The translations under genes and the position numbers were made by a program. Source: Chryseobacterium sp. JUb7 (lineage in GTDB: Bacteria; Bacteroidota; Bacteroidia; Flavobacteriales; Weeksellaceae). From it: 64,000 nt of DNA. The notes below the pieces were generated by a model, which saw nothing but the letters and a program-made list of their open reading frames with translations, was not told where the DNA came from and did not search any database. Shown here piece by piece: positions 9,147 through 17,830 of this stretch. Numbering within the stretch: position 1 is the stretch's first letter; every line of letters starts with the position of its first letter. The stretch spans positions 1 to 64,000 of the forward strand of contig NZ_JANUFF010000014.1 of the NCBI RefSeq assembly GCF_024806495.1, read 5' to 3'.

Positions 9147-9215
9147 GAAATAATTTCTGGTGTTTTTACCTAACTTAAAATTTAAATAATTAATCAACTA
9201 AAATTTTATTTATAT

Positions 9216-9398
9216 AACCCGTTGTGCATTTTGCGAAATTTTGGGATTAAATTCGTCGGTTCGAGTGTTTTTTCGTAACAAAGTGGAGAAAAAATGTATC
9301 GAGAACAGATTCATCTTCAAAATTACAAACTTCTCGATACGATTTTTTTCAAAAACCTACTCGAAGTGACGAAAACAAGTCAAAATGCACAACGGGTT
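9216..9398. mobile_element. 183-bp nested palindromic MITE-like element
   Basis: Perfect 18-bp terminal inverted repeats AACCCGTTGTGCATTTTG (9216-9233 and, reversed, 9381-9398) enclose two further nested inverted repeats: 9252-9266 with 9359-9373 (imperfect) and 9296-9305 with 9331-9340 (perfect GTATCGAGAA/TTCTCGATAC). It has no coding capacity. The fold is that of a miniature inverted-repeat element or a large REP-like sequence. It lies between two RiPP operons, 10 bases from the end of the second exporter gene. Whether it moves cannot be told from one copy. Confidence 0.6.
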
Positions 9399-9408
9399 TA
9401 TTTATATT

Positions 9409-11625
9409 TTAATTTCCCAATTCTAACTGATTTTTGACAAGACTGTAATATTCTCCAGTTTTATTTACCAAGTCCTGATGGCTTCCTTGTTCTACAATTT
9501 CACCTTTTTTCAGAACAATAATATTATCTGCATTTTTCACTGTGCTAAGACGATGGGCAATGATGATGACCATTTTCCCTTTGAAAAAACCCTGCAGATT
9601 ATCATGAATAATTTTTTCGTTTTCGGCATCCAGAGCAGAAGTCGCTTCATCGAAAAATAGAAACTGTGGATCTTTATATACCGCTCTGGCAATTAATATT
9701 CTTTGTTTCTGACCACCTGACAGTTCAATACCCGAAGAACCTATTTTAGTATAATAATGCATTGGAAGTTCTTCTATAAATTTATCAATAGCGGCTATTT
9801 GTGTAGCATATTTTAATCTTTCAAAATCAATCTCTTCATCTGAAAAGGCTATGTTTTCAGCAATCGTACGGCTAAATATCTTCCCCTCCTGTAAAACAGC
9901 TCCACAGTTTTTTCTCCAATCTTCAGAGTTTATTTCGTTGAAATTGATATTATCATTCAGTATGATACTTCCCGCTTTTACCGGATAGTAAGATAATAGA
10001 AGCTTCAATAAAGTGGTCTTACCACTGCCACTGGCACCAACAATAGCAGTAACGCTATTTGCAGGAATTTTAAAAGATATGTCTTTCAAAATATCCGGTG
10101 AGAATTTTCCGGGATATCGGAAGTTTACATTTTCCAACAGAATCTGATTGACAGAATCCGGGTTTTCTTTTTTATCTAAAGTATTTTCGTTTTTTTCTTT
10201 ATAAATTTCTCCTATCCTTTCATTCGCAATTTTTGCATCCTGAGTATCTTTTAAAAAATTGATGATATTTTCTAAAGGCGAAGCAAGTTGCCCTAAAATG
10301 TAGGAAATACTCAATAATCCTCCAATACTCATGGCATCTTCCGTGATTAAAACTGCACAAAAGCCAATTACTACAAGTTCTTTCAACTTAGATAAAAACT
10401 GAACGCCTGCTAATTGATAGGTATTTAAAAAAAGAGAATTAAGCTCCAACTCATTAAGTTTATTTTGAATTTTCAGGATAACATTAATATTCTTTTTCTG
10501 TGCATTATTTATTTTTATCTCAGGCATATTCATAATAAACTCATATACATGATTACTATTTTCTGACTGCCTCAAAAACATGGCATATTCAAGAACTTCT
10601 CTTTTCTTAAGAAAATAAAGCATCCAAATAATAGAAAATAATGACAATCCAAAATAAATTCCAAAAATCTCGACACTATAATATGCCAAAATAGAGCTAA
10701 ATACCAGCAAATTCAGGATCGAAATCACCAGTGAAATACCTTTCCAGGTAAGAAATATCTGAATTTTATTCTGATCATTAATACGCTGTAATGTTTCAGT
10801 ATTCAAACGGGTATCAAAATAATGAAGCGGAAGTTTCATCAATTTATGCAACAGAAACTCCTTCAGTTTAATGCCTAATTTAAAATTAATTTTAAGTAAA
10901 AATACATTACTGAAAAAATCGGAAATAAAGCTTGATAAAAACAAAATCAATTGGGCTAATAGCAATGCATAGACCGTTTTTAAAGATTTATTTCCGATTC
11001 CCAAATCAATTATTTTCTGAAAACTAAATGGTATAAGCCAATTGGCACCCAATCCTATTAATAATAAAAATAAAGCTCCAATATATTTCCACTGATGATT
11101 TTTCAGAAATTGGATAAATATTTTATAAAAATCTGATCCTTTAAAAGATAGTTTATTAAATGCTGGTAATTCAATAGAATACAGCTCATCAGTTTCTTCA
11201 AAAACTAAAGCTACTCCTTTGTTAAAATTTCCCATCCACTCATTACAAAAACCTTCTCTATCCAAGATGATTTTGCCATATGAAGGATCTGAAATGTGAT
11301 ACAGTGTCTTCTTTTTTGTAACAGAAACCTTTTCTAAAACAACAAAATGCTCTTGTTTCCAATATAAAATAGCAGGCAGTGGAATTTCTAATAAATCATC
11401 TGCAGTAAGTTTCAATGCGGTAGCTTCTATTCCTAATTTGGGAGTTACATCTAATATGTCCTGAATTGATACTCCGATTCTGGTAAATTCGAACAGATTT
11501 TTGACCTGCTGTATCGCATAATATTTCCCAAAAGAGCTCATTATCATGGCTAAACATGCTGCTGCACAGTCTGTAGATTCTAGCTGATGATAAAATTTGA
11601 ATTTAGGCTTCCTGAAGTTCAGCAT
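9409..11625 (-). CDS. C39 peptidase-containing ABC exporter (PCAT, 738 aa)
   Basis: Second bifunctional leader peptidase/ABC exporter, serving the radical SAM RiPP operon. The C39 domain shows Cys20 (Ser-Thr-Asp-Cys-Ala-Ala-Ala-Cys), His93 (Glu-His-Phe-Val-Val-Leu) and Asp113 (Ser-Asp-Pro-Ser-Tyr-Gly). Membrane helices and an ATPase with Walker A, a Leu-Ser-Gly-Gly-Gln-Lys-Gln-Arg signature and Walker B follow. Its last ~85 residues nearly match those of the PCAT at 6651, although the DNA differs at many third positions, so the duplication is old. It starts 23 bases inside the end of the radical SAM gene, indicating translational coupling. Confidence 0.95.
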   Translation of the reverse strand: MLNFRKPKFKFYHQLESTDCAAACLAMIMSSFGKYYAIQQVKNLFEFTRIGVSIQDILDVTPKLGIEATALKLTADDLLEIPLPAILYWKQEHFVVLEKVSVTKKKTLYHISDPSYGKIILDREGFCNEWMGNFNKGVALVFEETDELYSIELPAFNKLSFKGSDFYKIFIQFLKNHQWKYIGALFLLLIGLGANWLIPFSFQKIIDLGIGNKSLKTVYALLLAQLILFLSSFISDFFSNVFLLKINFKLGIKLKEFLLHKLMKLPLHYFDTRLNTETLQRINDQNKIQIFLTWKGISLVISILNLLVFSSILAYYSVEIFGIYFGLSLFSIIWMLYFLKKREVLEYAMFLRQSENSNHVYEFIMNMPEIKINNAQKKNINVILKIQNKLNELELNSLFLNTYQLAGVQFLSKLKELVVIGFCAVLITEDAMSIGGLLSISYILGQLASPLENIINFLKDTQDAKIANERIGEIYKEKNENTLDKKENPDSVNQILLENVNFRYPGKFSPDILKDISFKIPANSVTAIVGASGSGKTTLLKLLLSYYPVKAGSIILNDNINFNEINSEDWRKNCGAVLQEGKIFSRTIAENIAFSDEEIDFERLKYATQIAAIDKFIEELPMHYYTKIGSSGIELSGGQKQRILIARAVYKDPQFLFFDEATSALDAENEKIIHDNLQGFFKGKMVIIIAHRLSTVKNADNIIVLKKGEIVEQGSHQDLVNKTGEYYSLVKNQLELGN

Positions 11626-12928
11626 TTATTATTTCTTCTACTTTTGTGTAAACAATTTTACTTTTTTCATTTTCATCTCCCTGATAAATACAATATTCAT
11701 CATTGGCTTCTTTATACTCCATGGCGTGCTGAGAACACCCTCCATTACACAATGGCATTATCCTGCAAGATAAGCAAGGTTTATTACTGAACTTAGCATC
11801 CATTCTTCTTTCCAGATAATCATTCTCCCAAATCAGGTCACCCTCTTCAGATAAATACCCTCCCCTGTTTTCTGTAAGAAAATCTCGTGCTGTACATTTA
11901 AATAAGTCCCCGTTATAATTTACAGTAGCACTATTTCGTTTGTCTGCATAACAAGAATTTTGAATATTGTTCGGAGAGTTATTGCTGTTTGTTCTTAAAC
12001 CCCATATTTCAAACTGTTCCCTGATTTCATGAAGAGTTTTATCCAGATCATCAATTTGGTTATTTTGCCAGACACGGTGAAAGTCAAACTTCAGATATTT
12101 TTCTTTAGCTTCTTCTGATACCTCTTTAAAATCTTCAACAATTTTTGAAGAGTTACTTAAATTCTCATCGGTAAAGTTGATTCTTACATTGACAGGAAAT
12201 TCATTATTGGCCAGAAAAATAATATTTCTTACAATTTCATCATAACTTCCCTTCTTTTTACTGACGAAACGAACCTTATCATGTTCATCTTTATAACCAT
12301 CCAATGTGATCTGAAGATGAGGTTTTATGTCTACAGAATTAAAGTAATCAATAAAATCCTGATTAATAAGATACCCGTTGGTCGTAAAACTCACATGGAT
12401 CATCTTGTTGCTATGATCATTCTCTCTCTTAAGATGTTCTACAAGAGGTTTTACATTTTTCTCAAAATATAATAAAGGTTCTCCGCCAAAGAATGCCAGT
12501 GAAAAAAACTTGATGTTTTCTTTATTTATTGTTTTTGTTATAAACGATTGGATTGAATCTAAAACAGAAGTCTCAAGCCTGGAATCTTTAATATGGGTTT
12601 CATAGCAATACCAGCATTTAAAATTACAGTTCATCGTAGGATTTACGGTAAGCAAAAAGAAATCTGTATTTTCATCAATTTTTTTACTAATATCTTTCAC
12701 TTGCTGTACTTCATCGAACGAAGAATCTACAACAAAGCCGGATTCTACCAAATAATCAAAAAAACTGGGATGTACTTCTTTTAAATTATCAATTCCTTCA
12801 TGGATGGCAGCTTCCAAAAGCTCTTTTAGTTCTTCTTCTAAAAAAATGGTCTTTTGCTGATAAGAATTATACAGAAAATACTGATTTTCATAAGGTAAAA
12901 GACTATTAAATTGGCTATATTTTTTCAT
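11603..12928 (-). CDS. Radical SAM/SPASM peptide maturase (441 aa)
   Basis: A radical SAM enzyme with the 4Fe-4S/SAM motif Cys101-Asn-Phe-Lys-Cys105-Trp-Tyr-Cys108. The complete seven-cysteine SPASM domain has Cys326, Cys345 (Gly-x4-Cys), Cys385, Cys388, Cys394, Cys398 and Cys413, spaced Cx2Cx5Cx3C followed by a last Cys, as in peptide-modifying enzymes. The N-terminal ~90 residues probably form the RiPP recognition part. It follows two Cys-rich precursors and overlaps the exporter. A thioether-forming (sactipeptide or ranthipeptide) reaction on precursor cysteines is the natural inference; another C-C or C-O cross-link is possible. Confidence 0.92.
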   Translation of the reverse strand: MKKYSQFNSLLPYENQYFLYNSYQQKTIFLEEELKELLEAAIHEGIDNLKEVHPSFFDYLVESGFVVDSSFDEVQQVKDISKKIDENTDFFLLTVNPTMNCNFKCWYCYETHIKDSRLETSVLDSIQSFITKTINKENIKFFSLAFFGGEPLLYFEKNVKPLVEHLKRENDHSNKMIHVSFTTNGYLINQDFIDYFNSVDIKPHLQITLDGYKDEHDKVRFVSKKKGSYDEIVRNIIFLANNEFPVNVRINFTDENLSNSSKIVEDFKEVSEEAKEKYLKFDFHRVWQNNQIDDLDKTLHEIREQFEIWGLRTNSNNSPNNIQNSCYADKRNSATVNYNGDLFKCTARDFLTENRGGYLSEEGDLIWENDYLERRMDAKFSNKPCLSCRIMPLCNGGCSQHAMEYKEANDEYCIYQGDENEKSKIVYTKVEEIINAELQEA

Positions 12929-12954
12929 TGATCTTATTTAAAATTAAAAATAAA

Positions 12955-12976
12955 GAGAGCCTGATTTCAGGCTCTC
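12955..12976 (-). terminator. Hairpin between precursors and radical SAM gene
   Basis: A perfect stem GAGAGCCTG (12955-12963)/CAGGCTCTC (12968-12976) with a 4-base loop. Read on the - strand it is followed by a T-rich stretch before the radical SAM start. It sits where an attenuator would reduce expression of enzyme and exporter relative to precursor, like the hairpin at 214-257. Confidence 0.75.
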
Positions 12977-12988
12977 GTTTTGTGCGAA

Positions 12989-13204
12989 TTAACCTCCACA
13001 GCCTTTTACCATGTTACAAGTGTTAGTACATGTGTTACTAACCCCGCAATCTCCAATATTAGCTCCGATATCAGGAAGTATTCCTTCTTCTTTTTTCCCA
13101 CCTACAAAAGTAGCAGAGAATCCCCCTTTAAGGATTTCACCTTGTGTTGATAGTTTTTCGAAGTTAGATAAATCAAATTTTTTATTATTTTTAATAGGTT
13201 TCAT
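12989..13204 (-). CDS. GG-leader RiPP precursor with four symmetric cysteines, copy 1 (71 aa)
   Basis: The leader ends in Leu-Lys-Gly-Gly (25-28). A second Gly-Gly lies at 35-36. The C-terminal core holds Cys53, Cys59, Cys63 and Cys69, spaced x5, x3, x5, and ends in Gly-Cys-Gly-Gly. It is a close paralogue of the peptide at 13258-13470: the last ~23 residues and the leader are nearly invariant while residues 37-47 vary. It lies directly upstream of the radical SAM maturase and a C39 exporter. Which Gly-Gly is cut is unclear. The modification is inferred from context only. Confidence 0.88.
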   Translation of the reverse strand: MKPIKNNKKFDLSNFEKLSTQGEILKGGFSATFVGGKKEEGILPDIGANIGDCGVSNTCTNTCNMVKGCGG

Positions 13205-13257
13205 AAGTTGAATAGTTTAAAAATTTAAATAAACGAATTGGTATTAGCGTGGATATA

Positions 13258-13470
13258 TTAACCTCCACAACCTTTTACCATGTTACAAGTATTTGTACAC
13301 TGATTGGTAGTACCACAGTCACCAATATTTGCATCAATAGGAGGAATAATTCCGATTTCTTTTCCACCGGTAAAAGTAGCAGAGAATCCACCTTTTAGAG
13401 TTTCTCCTTGTGTCGACAATTTCTCAAAGTTTGTTAAATCAAACTTTTTATTAGTTTTAATAGCTTTCAT
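13258..13470 (-). CDS. GG-leader RiPP precursor with four symmetric cysteines, copy 2 (70 aa)
   Basis: Paralogue of the peptide at 12989, and first gene of the - strand operon. The leader has Leu-Lys-Gly-Gly at 25-28 and a second Gly-Gly at 35-36. The core has Cys52, Cys58, Cys62 and Cys68 with the same x5/x3/x5 spacing and the same Gly-Cys-Gly-Gly end. The conserved Asn-Ile-Gly-Asp-Cys-Gly and Cys-Thr-Asn-Thr-Cys-Asn-Met-Val-Lys stretches argue that both copies are substrates of one maturase. The sequences just upstream of both start codons are also similar, consistent with tandem duplication. Confidence 0.88.
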   Translation of the reverse strand: MKAIKTNKKFDLTNFEKLSTQGETLKGGFSATFTGGKEIGIIPPIDANIGDCGTTNQCTNTCNMVKGCGG

Positions 13471-13556
13471 AAGTTTTAATAGTTTGAAATTATAAATGAA
13501 TGGTTATTAGTTTTTAGGCATTAGCTTTTAAAGTCATCAAATACTTGTTTGGACTT

Positions 13557-13568
13557 TCTTGCGCAAGA
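13557..13568. promoter_or_regulatory. Palindrome TCTTGCGCAAGA upstream of the radical SAM operon
   Basis: A perfect 12-bp palindrome about 87 bases upstream of the first precursor start codon, in the only gap that can hold the operon promoter. It could be an operator; no second copy was noticed. Confidence 0.3.
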
Positions 13569-13621
13569 CTTTATTTATATTTCTTTTACGTGGCCTTTGT
13601 AAAGAGAAAAGTAAATCGTTT

Positions 13622-15748
13622 TTAGTTGGTTCTGTTCTGTTCTTCCAGGTTTTTGTTTTCCCTATTTTTTACATTGATATTCCCTCCAAAGGAATAGCTT
13701 AGTGTAAGCCTGATATAGCGGGAATCAAAATATCCATGCGTGGATGTAGGATATCCATTACGTTCAGAGGTACTGTTAAATACATATTCTCTGAAAAGGT
13801 TATTAATATTTACAGACATATTAAGTTTATCCCACAATGTTGTCTGGAAAAAAAGGCTGAGCATTGTATTGGGTTCATTATAAACTAGATCCAGTGACTT
13901 TGCAGCTAATCTATGCGAAAAGTTGAAGCCTGCATTCGTTTTTTTACTCAATGTAAATGAACTATTTAAAGTAAAATTCAAATAAGTACCCTCTACTTTC
14001 TCAGGAGTAAGCGGAGCTATTTTAGAATTTGCAATCTGATATCCTGCATATCCCGTTACATAAGCTTTCATCCATTTTTTTTTGTTATATACATAGGTTT
14101 GCCTGAAGCCATAGCTTTCTGTATCAGCATAATTAAGCTGAGTTATCTTTTGGGTCTGGTCATTAGAATTAAGTAAAACTATTCCGGCAAATGCATCACT
14201 GGTTTTCTGATAAGACAGGACCGATTGCAGAATCCCCTTATACACAAAGTTAAGTTCTATATTATGAGTATAAGAAGGCATTATATTGGGGTTGCCTTCC
14301 CAATAAGAAAACGGACTGTAGTATACTCTAAAAGGATTTAAGTTAGAAAATCCTGTTCTTCCTATTCTTTTACCATACTGAAAACTCAGGCTATGATTTT
14401 TAGTAGGAGTAAAGGTCAAATAAAACGTTGGGAAAAGTTTTGAATAATTTTTTTTATTGATTTCCTGTAATGAAATACTATTACCTTCCAGCTGAGTATT
14501 TTCCCACCTTAAACCAAGTTCTGTAGACCATTTTTTGCCCAGCTCTTTTTCTGCGGACAAGAAAAGAGCCTGTGTATTTTCTTTGTATTTAAACAAATCA
14601 TTCTGAGAAAAGCCTACCGCATTAATATCTGCATATAATTCATTAGAAGTATCAGAAAAGGATAATCTTCCACCATAATTTAGTTTGGTAAACTTTGTAG
14701 GATGCTCAACATCTACATTTAAAGAGTAATTTTTAATACTTTGCGTAGAGTTATTAATATTGGACTTTGTAGAAATAGGTTTACTATTGAGATAGGCATC
14801 AAAAGTTCTGTCACTTCGATCTGTATAATCAAAGAAATCAAAATCTGTATTCATTACTATTCCTGACGAATCTAATTTATTAACAGCATGTAGATTAAAA
14901 CTATTAAAGTTTCTTTTCTTATCCGTTAATCCATAGGTGTCATAGTTTTCTGCTATATTATTGACAGTCGTTTTTGTATAATCATTATTCTCTGTAACAG
15001 GTTTGCTGTAACTGCCTGTATAAAAAAAACCTACCTGGAAATTTTTATTAATATCGTAATCCAATCCCAATTTTGCAGATAGGCCATTATTGGTATAGGT
15101 AGAATTCGTGGTGCTATTCCAAAAAGATAATGGATAGTGTACGTCAGAATATTCTTCACCAATATATTTTCCGTAGTTATAGCTTAATCCGCTGTAAAGA
15201 GATATTTTATTCTTTTTATAATTGAAATTAAGAGAAGTTGTATTTTGCGATTTTGTAGCTTGCTGAAAAGTATTGGAGACATTTAATCTCCAAAAATCTC
15301 CTTTATTCTTTTTCATAACAACATTTACAAGTCCGCTATTCCCTTCTGCACTATATTTTGCCGATGGGTTTGAAATAACTTCTATACTTTTAATATCATC
15401 AGCCTTTAAATTTTTCAAAAAAGAAGTTAATTCATCTCCGGATAGTTTCAGCAGCCTCCCATCAACCATTACTCCCAAACCGGATTTTCCAATCATTGAA
15501 ATCTGCTCATTGTTCACTTGTAATCCCGGGGTAATATTTAATATATCTATCCCGTTTCCTCCTGCTGCAAAACCACTTTCCTCAACATTGAAAACAAATT
15601 TATTAGTTTTCATTTCAATCAATTTCTTGTTGGCTTTTATTTCAATGGTTTTTATTTGCTTTTCCAAGATCTTATTGATTGAATCTTGTTTCTGAGCAAA
15701 AGAGAAAACGGAAATAAAACTCGCAGAAAAAAATAAAACTTTCGCCAT
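13622..15748 (-). CDS. TonB-dependent receptor / outer-membrane beta-barrel protein (708 aa)
   Basis: An outer-membrane receptor with a signal peptide (residues 1 to about 19, ending Phe-Ala-Gln). A plug domain follows, with Asn-Ile-Thr-Pro-Gly-Leu and Val-Met-Val-Asp-Gly-Arg motifs and the conserved Ile-Glu-Val-Ile-Ser-Asn-Pro-Ser-Ala-Lys-Tyr segment. A long barrel rich in aromatic strands completes it. It resembles the outer membrane beta-barrel family (PF14905 type) but lacks the usual N-terminal carboxypeptidase-regulatory-like repeat. The substrate is unknown. Two copies of the 16-bp motif at 15874 and 15896 sit upstream of its start, so it is probably controlled by the regulator encoded next to it. 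Confidence 0.88.
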   Translation of the reverse strand: MAKVLFFSASFISVFSFAQKQDSINKILEKQIKTIEIKANKKLIEMKTNKFVFNVEESGFAAGGNGIDILNITPGLQVNNEQISMIGKSGLGVMVDGRLLKLSGDELTSFLKNLKADDIKSIEVISNPSAKYSAEGNSGLVNVVMKKNKGDFWRLNVSNTFQQATKSQNTTSLNFNYKKNKISLYSGLSYNYGKYIGEEYSDVHYPLSFWNSTTNSTYTNNGLSAKLGLDYDINKNFQVGFFYTGSYSKPVTENNDYTKTTVNNIAENYDTYGLTDKKRNFNSFNLHAVNKLDSSGIVMNTDFDFFDYTDRSDRTFDAYLNSKPISTKSNINNSTQSIKNYSLNVDVEHPTKFTKLNYGGRLSFSDTSNELYADINAVGFSQNDLFKYKENTQALFLSAEKELGKKWSTELGLRWENTQLEGNSISLQEINKKNYSKLFPTFYLTFTPTKNHSLSFQYGKRIGRTGFSNLNPFRVYYSPFSYWEGNPNIMPSYTHNIELNFVYKGILQSVLSYQKTSDAFAGIVLLNSNDQTQKITQLNYADTESYGFRQTYVYNKKKWMKAYVTGYAGYQIANSKIAPLTPEKVEGTYLNFTLNSSFTLSKKTNAGFNFSHRLAAKSLDLVYNEPNTMLSLFFQTTLWDKLNMSVNINNLFREYVFNSTSERNGYPTSTHGYFDSRYIRLTLSYSFGGNINVKNRENKNLEEQNRTN

Positions 15749-15873
15749 TTTGATTATTAAATTAATTTATCCGAATAAACTTTCATATTTATAATATTCA
15801 TTACGACTATATGAAATAATAAATTCGTTAAGCGAAAGTATATAAATCCAAGAATCAAAAAAAACAAATGAAA

Positions 15874-15889
15874 TATAGATTCATGAATC
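15874..15889. promoter_or_regulatory. Operator candidate A, TATAGATTCATGAATC
   Basis: Part of a perfect 16-bp palindrome, TAGATTCATGAATCTA (15876-15891), about 130 bases upstream of the TonB receptor start. It differs at one base from copies B and C. Its start is 22 bp from that of copy B, two helical turns, so a regulator could bind both on one DNA face. Confidence 0.6.
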
Positions 15890-15895
15890 TATTCT

Positions 15896-15911
15896 TATAA
15901 ATTCATGAATC
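15896..15911. promoter_or_regulatory. Operator candidate B, TATAAATTCATGAATC
   Basis: Identical over 16 bases to copy C at 17831-17846 and in the same orientation, with core palindrome ATTCATGAAT. It lies in the gap between the regulator stop and the TonB receptor start, upstream of a weak -7-like sequence on the - strand (complement of 15833-15840). Confidence 0.6.
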
Positions 15912-15961
15912 AAAACAGAATAAAACACTATTTAACAAACAGTTAAGCAAATAAATTCTCT

Positions 15962-17713
15962 TTAATTTTCTGATTTTTCAATTTCTTTTAAATAAACAGA
16001 AAGAGGAGTTCCTGTTCTCTTTTTAAAGGCCAAAGTGAATGCCTGTTCATTATTATATCCTAATTCTTCAGCAATAAAAGGAATTTTATAGGATCGGAAT
16101 TTTCTATCCTTTGCCAGTCTACTGATGGCATAATCGATACGTAAATCATTAAGATAACCCGCAAAGTTTTTTTCTTTATGAGTATTAATAGTCTCTGATA
16201 AGTATTTGCTATTTGTCTTTATCTTTTTAGCCAAACTGCTAAGGCTGATGCCTTTTTTGAGAAATTGCTCTTTAGATTCAAACATACTTAGCTCCTGAAG
16301 AATGGCCTGCATTACTTCTGCAGAGGCACCACTTACAGATGGTTTCTCTTTGGTATCTTCTTCTATTATTTCTACAGGAGTATTTTGTATAGGTCTCTCA
16401 ATTTTTTTCTCAAATTGGGTTTCTACCTGTATTTTTTGTTGAGTAATAATCTTATCTTTTTCATAAACGGAGTGTAGCAGATCCTGTGCTCTTTTTTTAA
16501 ATTCCCGTTCAGATTTTTTTGATTTATAGTAAAAATATCCAAGCAGGGAAAGTCCCAGTATCAGGATCGATACTGAGATATACAATAGATTTCTACGATT
16601 CTCCAGACTATTGATAATACTCTCTTTTTCTTTTAAAAGATTAGGAGCATCGTACTTTTTCGGAAGTTCTCTTGAAATATATCGAAATTGTGAATCTAAA
16701 ACTTTATCTACTTCTAAAAAGCGATCGATGTAATAAAGCTGTTTCTCTTTATCTTGTAATTCTTTATAATACTCAATAAGAAAAGGGTAAATTTCCCTCA
16801 GTTCAGGAAAAGTGCTCTTATCTTTTTGAATAATTGAATCAATCTCAATAAAATTTTTGGCTGCAATATCTTTTTGTCCTAGTGCATCATACGATTTTCC
16901 TAGATAAAGCAACGTATAATTGATATTAAGATCATTAGAATGAGATAAAAAATAATCTTTACACTTACTCAGAATATTGATTGCCTGTTTATAATTTTTC
17001 AATTTAAAATTATAAAGCCCTGAAAGATAAAGATATCGATAGTATTTATAATCATCTTTTGACTGATATAATTTTACGCCTTCTTTTATTAAAACATTAG
17101 CAGAATCTAAATTATTATAATCCAAATAAACATCAGCTAAACTAGAGTGAATATCACCCAATTCATTCTCATTCAGATATTTAGCATTTCTCAAATAATA
17201 CCTTAGCGTTTTAGCTGCCTCTTCATGCTTTCCTATATAATTATTCAGATAGGCAATATTTATGTCTGCAAAAGCAATCTGTCTTTTATTTTTCTTTTCT
17301 TTCGCATATTTTAAAGCTAAAAGATAATTTTCTAATGCTTTCGACTGATTATCAAACTTATAATATAGATTTCCCTTTAAAAGATAAACTCTTGCAGGAT
17401 AAGTATTTTTGGTTGAGTTTTTAGTAAAAACCAATAAACTATCAAGATACCTTAGAGAGATATCCTGATTTTCAGAAAGATGAGCTAAGACATATCCTTC
17501 TTCTATCTGATCGGTTTCATTTTCAGTTTTGGCTTTTTGAAGATAATATTTTGAAACTTGTTTCGCTTTCTCTTTATCATCATTGTTATACTGATAGAAT
17601 TTTTGCTGTAACTCACTATATGAATACTTCTTCAGTGAATCGGTAAAATTATTTTGGGCATGTATTGATATACATAAAAGTAAAAGCAAAACACTACATA
17701 TATACCTCATCAT
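15962..17713 (-). CDS. TPR membrane protein with C-terminal AraC-type DNA-binding domain (583 aa)
   Basis: One-polypeptide sensor-regulator. A signal peptide or anchor occupies the first ~20 residues. Periplasmic tetratricopeptide-like helical repeats follow to about residue 370, then one membrane helix (Leu-Tyr-Ile-Ser-Val-Ser-Ile-Leu-Ile-Leu-Gly) and a cytoplasmic linker. The C-terminus has two helix-turn-helices of AraC type, ending in the typical Phe-Ala-Phe-Lys-Lys-Arg-Thr-Gly-Thr-Pro-like region. I chose the ATG at 17713 (Met-Met-Arg-Tyr) over a TTG six codons upstream. Repeated ATTCATGAAT palindromes flank the gene on both sides and are its likely binding sites. The signal it senses is unknown; a peptide taken up or processed nearby is an attractive guess. 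Confidence 0.85.
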   Translation of the reverse strand: MMRYICSVLLLLLCISIHAQNNFTDSLKKYSYSELQQKFYQYNNDDKEKAKQVSKYYLQKAKTENETDQIEEGYVLAHLSENQDISLRYLDSLLVFTKNSTKNTYPARVYLLKGNLYYKFDNQSKALENYLLALKYAKEKKNKRQIAFADINIAYLNNYIGKHEEAAKTLRYYLRNAKYLNENELGDIHSSLADVYLDYNNLDSANVLIKEGVKLYQSKDDYKYYRYLYLSGLYNFKLKNYKQAINILSKCKDYFLSHSNDLNINYTLLYLGKSYDALGQKDIAAKNFIEIDSIIQKDKSTFPELREIYPFLIEYYKELQDKEKQLYYIDRFLEVDKVLDSQFRYISRELPKKYDAPNLLKEKESIINSLENRRNLLYISVSILILGLSLLGYFYYKSKKSEREFKKRAQDLLHSVYEKDKIITQQKIQVETQFEKKIERPIQNTPVEIIEEDTKEKPSVSGASAEVMQAILQELSMFESKEQFLKKGISLSSLAKKIKTNSKYLSETINTHKEKNFAGYLNDLRIDYAISRLAKDRKFRSYKIPFIAEELGYNNEQAFTLAFKKRTGTPLSVYLKEIEKSEN

Positions 17714-17830
17714 TTTTAAAAGTTTTTGCAAAAATATTACTTTTATCAGTTGCTTTACAATGCTCTTGTTTATTTAGATTGATTCTACGTAAGTAGTTCA
17801 TACAAAGAAGTATAAACCTTCTTTTTTTTC

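Larger units (their letters stand above)
8934..9408. other. Intergenic spacer without genes
   Basis: No open reading frame with a credible protein was found between the two exporter genes. Apart from the hairpin at 9119-9146 and the palindromic element at 9216-9398, described separately, the stretch shows only AT-rich unique sequence. Confidence 0.6.

Noticed and set aside
15273..15695. 140-codon + strand frame opposite the TonB receptor plug domain
   Set aside because: Shadow of the receptor gene: low-complexity hydrophobic translation with no start context.
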